Below are positions 6,658-8,028 of a stretch of DNA of 8,028 nucleotides, one piece after another. Source of the stretch: JAQUKH01 sp043809805 (GTDB taxonomy: Bacteria; JACRDZ01; JAQUKH01); the NCBI GenBank assembly GCA_043809805.1, contig JBDROR010000185.1, forward strand, positions 1 to 8,028. Reading direction: 5' to 3'. Position numbers and translations under genes: made by a program. The notes below the pieces were generated by a model. That model was not told the DNA's origin and did no database searches. It saw nothing but the letters and a program-made list of their open reading frames with translations. Every line of letters starts with the position of its first letter. Within the stretch, counting starts at the first letter, position 1.

Positions 6658-6693
6658 CGTCAGATCTGCAACAATATTAGTCAAAAGATGCCT

Positions 6694-7737
6694 TCATTTT
6701 GTTGCATGAAAAGTAATAAATTCGCGTTTTGTATAATCATAACGATTCCTTAACTCAACAAACTCACTCTTAACTCTATCGGAATAGGTTGTTTTCACTT
6801 TTCTCGGCGCTTCATTAAAATTTTTCATAGCCTTACTGACACAATACATAGATAGATAGACCGGACGCCAAGAAGCAGGAGTAATGTGTTTGAACCCTGC
6901 GTCATATAACATGACCTGTAATAGATCCAATGGCACTAATTGTAGATGTCGCGGTGGTTCGAGTCCTCGCCAATCACCCCTGAATTTTAAATGGCCATAG
7001 CTGTTAATATTTGGTGTTTCGATCCAGAAATATCCACCAGGCTTAAGCAACCTATAACAATTGGCAATAAGTTCTTTAGGGTTGTAAACATGTTCTATGA
7101 CATGACTAACCGTAATTGCATCAAAGCAATCGTTTACCTGTCCCATGGTCTCGAAATCTCCCAAACGCACATCAAGTCCACGAGAGCGCGCATCATTAAC
7201 CGCATTAGGATCCAAATCAAATCCTACAACACGCCACCCTGCACAGGAAGCCAAAGACAGAAACTCTCCGTCTCCACATCCAACATCCAGAAGTAACCGA
7301 CCATCCGACGGTCGGGGTAAATTCCGCATAGAACCTTCATCAAAAGAGGCCTTTACATATTTGGGTATGAGCATACCTAGTATTTGTGATGCAGGAAAAA
7401 AGGAAGTCTCCCATTTTTTGTTTAAATATCCATTAATAGCAATTTGCTTTATTCGTTTTAATAAGCTTGCAGGCACTTTTTTATCATATGTTTCATGGGT
7501 ATAATACTGTTCATACGCCATGCTCATGCTATCTGGCCTTGGGCGTGGATCCAAGTATACAGTTTTACATCCACCACATCTGTGCAAGGTCCATTCGCCT
7601 GGAGCACAAAAGAAAAGACGATCACGAAGTCCTTCATAAAGCAGTGTGCGCTGAACAGAACCACAAAGAGGACAACGGACAAGATATTCTATCTCCTCTT
7701 TTGGCCACGGCTGGTTGATAATATAAGTACTTTGCAT
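6694..7737 (-). CDS. Class I SAM-dependent methyltransferase with N-terminal zinc ribbon
   Basis: This 347-residue protein is typical of methyltransferases in polysaccharide clusters. A zinc ribbon is formed by C22-P-L-C25 and C54-G-G-C57, with the linked motif RDRLFFCAPGEW (38-49) and YLDPRPRP (61-68). The methyltransferase domain (Methyltransf_23-like) has motif I LLLDVGCGDGEFL (148-160), an acidic ribose-binding FDLD (173-176), SHVIEHV (211-217), LKPGGYFWIETPN (231-243) and PPRHLQLVP (261-269). It ends in the usual final strand, ITFHATK. The start has TCCT on the plus strand (7747-7750), that is AGGA 9 bases before the ATG. It is likely cytoplasmic and would methylate a sugar nucleotide or glycan intermediate, but the position methylated cannot be read. 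Its DNA is richer in G+C than the next gene downstream. It ends in TGA. Confidence 0.9.
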   Translation of the reverse strand: MQSTYIINQPWPKEEIEYLVRCPLCGSVQRTLLYEGLRDRLFFCAPGEWTLHRCGGCKTVYLDPRPRPDSMSMAYEQYYTHETYDKKVPASLLKRIKQIAINGYLNKKWETSFFPASQILGMLIPKYVKASFDEGSMRNLPRPSDGRLLLDVGCGDGEFLSLASCAGWRVVGFDLDPNAVNDARSRGLDVRLGDFETMGQVNDCFDAITVSHVIEHVYNPKELIANCYRLLKPGGYFWIETPNINSYGHLKFRGDWRGLEPPRHLQLVPLDLLQVMLYDAGFKHITPASWRPVYLSMYCVSKAMKNFNEAPRKVKTTYSDRVKSEFVELRNRYDYTKREFITFHATK

Positions 7738-7764
7738 AATCGTTGTTCCTACTATGAGAGGTTT

Positions 7765-7782
7765 AAATTTTCCAAAATTTGG
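7765..7782. repeat. AT-rich palindrome upstream of the first gene
   Basis: AAATTTT (7765-7771) and AAAATTT (7774-7780) are perfect inverted copies around CC. An overlapping symmetry, CCAAA-A-TTTGG, covers 7772-7782. It lies 28-45 bases upstream of the start at 7737, where an operator could sit, but short AT palindromes are common by chance. Confidence 0.3.
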
Positions 7783-7815
7783 TTACGGTTTCATTATGCC
7801 ATTCATTAATGCCCC

Positions 7816-7834
7816 CCTCGTGACATTGTCGAGG
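7816..7834. repeat. Short hairpin in the right non-coding flank
   Basis: CCTCG (7816-7820) pairs with CGAGG (7830-7834) around a 9-base loop; an alternative pairing uses GAC (7822-7824) with GTC (7828-7830). No T-run follows on either strand, so it is not a clear terminator. The whole stretch 7738-8028 contains no gene I can support. Confidence 0.4.
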
Positions 7835-7876
7835 AGGAAGCCACATCAATTTCCATCGCTGAGACATGGCAAATCG

Positions 7877-7939
7877 TCAATCCTACGGAAGCAGGAATCA
7901 TTTTAACGGCTTCATAGATTCCCGCTTTCGTAGGAATGA
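7877..7939. repeat. Inverted pair of interspersed repeat units (right copies)
   Basis: The 23 bases at 7877-7899 match the reverse complement of 7917-7939 at 20 of 23 positions, with a 17-base spacer, so the pair can form a long imperfect hairpin. The unit at 7913-7939 begins CATAGATTCC and ends GGAATGA, exactly as the left-end copy does at 30-57. Each unit has its own small ATTCC/GGAAT stem. This is the layout of REP-like or MITE-like interspersed elements. A possible decayed third fragment, ATTCCGAGCG, starts at 7995. Confidence 0.7.
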
Positions 7940-8028
7940 TAAAAACCTTAGATTTTCAAGCCATGCCCTCGTTGCAGGGGTTATAATTGCTGTTATTCCG
8001 AGCGTTAAGGCTGAAATGATAATCAAAT

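Noticed and set aside
3536..6696. Possible reassignment or readthrough of UGA, since both genes ending in TGA have long in-frame open stretches behind them
   Set aside because: No TGA interrupts a conserved domain in any of the six genes, and tryptophan and glycine are encoded normally. A TAA-ended gene (stop at 5665) is also followed by 35 open codons, so the pattern does not need a new code.
6991..7809. Plus-strand open frames of 83-119 codons opposite the zinc-ribbon methyltransferase
   Set aside because: They overlap the conserved methyltransferase motifs on the other strand and show no domain of their own.
7738..8028. A gene, tRNA or CRISPR array in the right flank
   Set aside because: No ORF with a plausible start or domain, no cloverleaf, and the repeats are two inverted units rather than regularly spaced direct repeats.

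Overview
The window is a stretch of a surface-polysaccharide (O-antigen, capsule or exopolysaccharide type) biosynthesis locus from a low-to-moderate GC bacterium. All six well-supported genes lie on the minus strand, so transcription runs from the right end to the left. Nothing names the species. Sugar-modifying enzymes of this kind are usual in Gram-negative envelope loci, and the interspersed repeats at both ends resemble ones I recall from intergenic DNA of environmental bacteria. The phylum stays undetermined.

Layout in transcription order. (1) 8028-7738 is a non-coding flank with small hairpins and copies of a short interspersed repeat. (2) 7737-6694 encodes a zinc-ribbon-containing class I SAM methyltransferase. 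(3) 6693-6490 is a gap holding a doubtful 41-codon ORF. (4) 6489-5665 encodes a GT-A fold glycosyltransferase-like protein in very AT-rich DNA. (5) 5664-5378 is non-coding. (6) 5377-3647 encodes a 576-residue protein with an N-terminal SAM methyltransferase domain and a C-terminal half that reads like a degenerate kinase/phosphotransferase domain, an arrangement reminiscent of the O-antigen chain terminator WbdD. (7) 3646-3407 is AT-rich, with a long AT palindrome and the best promoter candidate in the window. (8) 3406-97 is a tight three-gene operon: sugar C-methyltransferase, PLP-dependent sugar aminotransferase (start corrected to 2189, with a TAATG overlap) and extended-SDR sugar reductase/epimerase. 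(9) 96-1 holds a second copy of the interspersed repeat.

How the genes may work together: the three-gene operon has the enzyme set expected for a branched-chain amino-deoxysugar of the vancosamine/kijanose type (3-amination, 3-C-methylation, then 4-keto reduction or epimerization). The 2,3- and 4,6-dehydratases would have to be encoded elsewhere. The glycosyltransferase-like protein and the other two methyltransferase proteins would act on the assembled glycan or its intermediates. The methyltransferase/kinase-like protein is the best candidate for a non-reducing-end cap. The sugar identity and the capping role are inferences from family resemblance and context.
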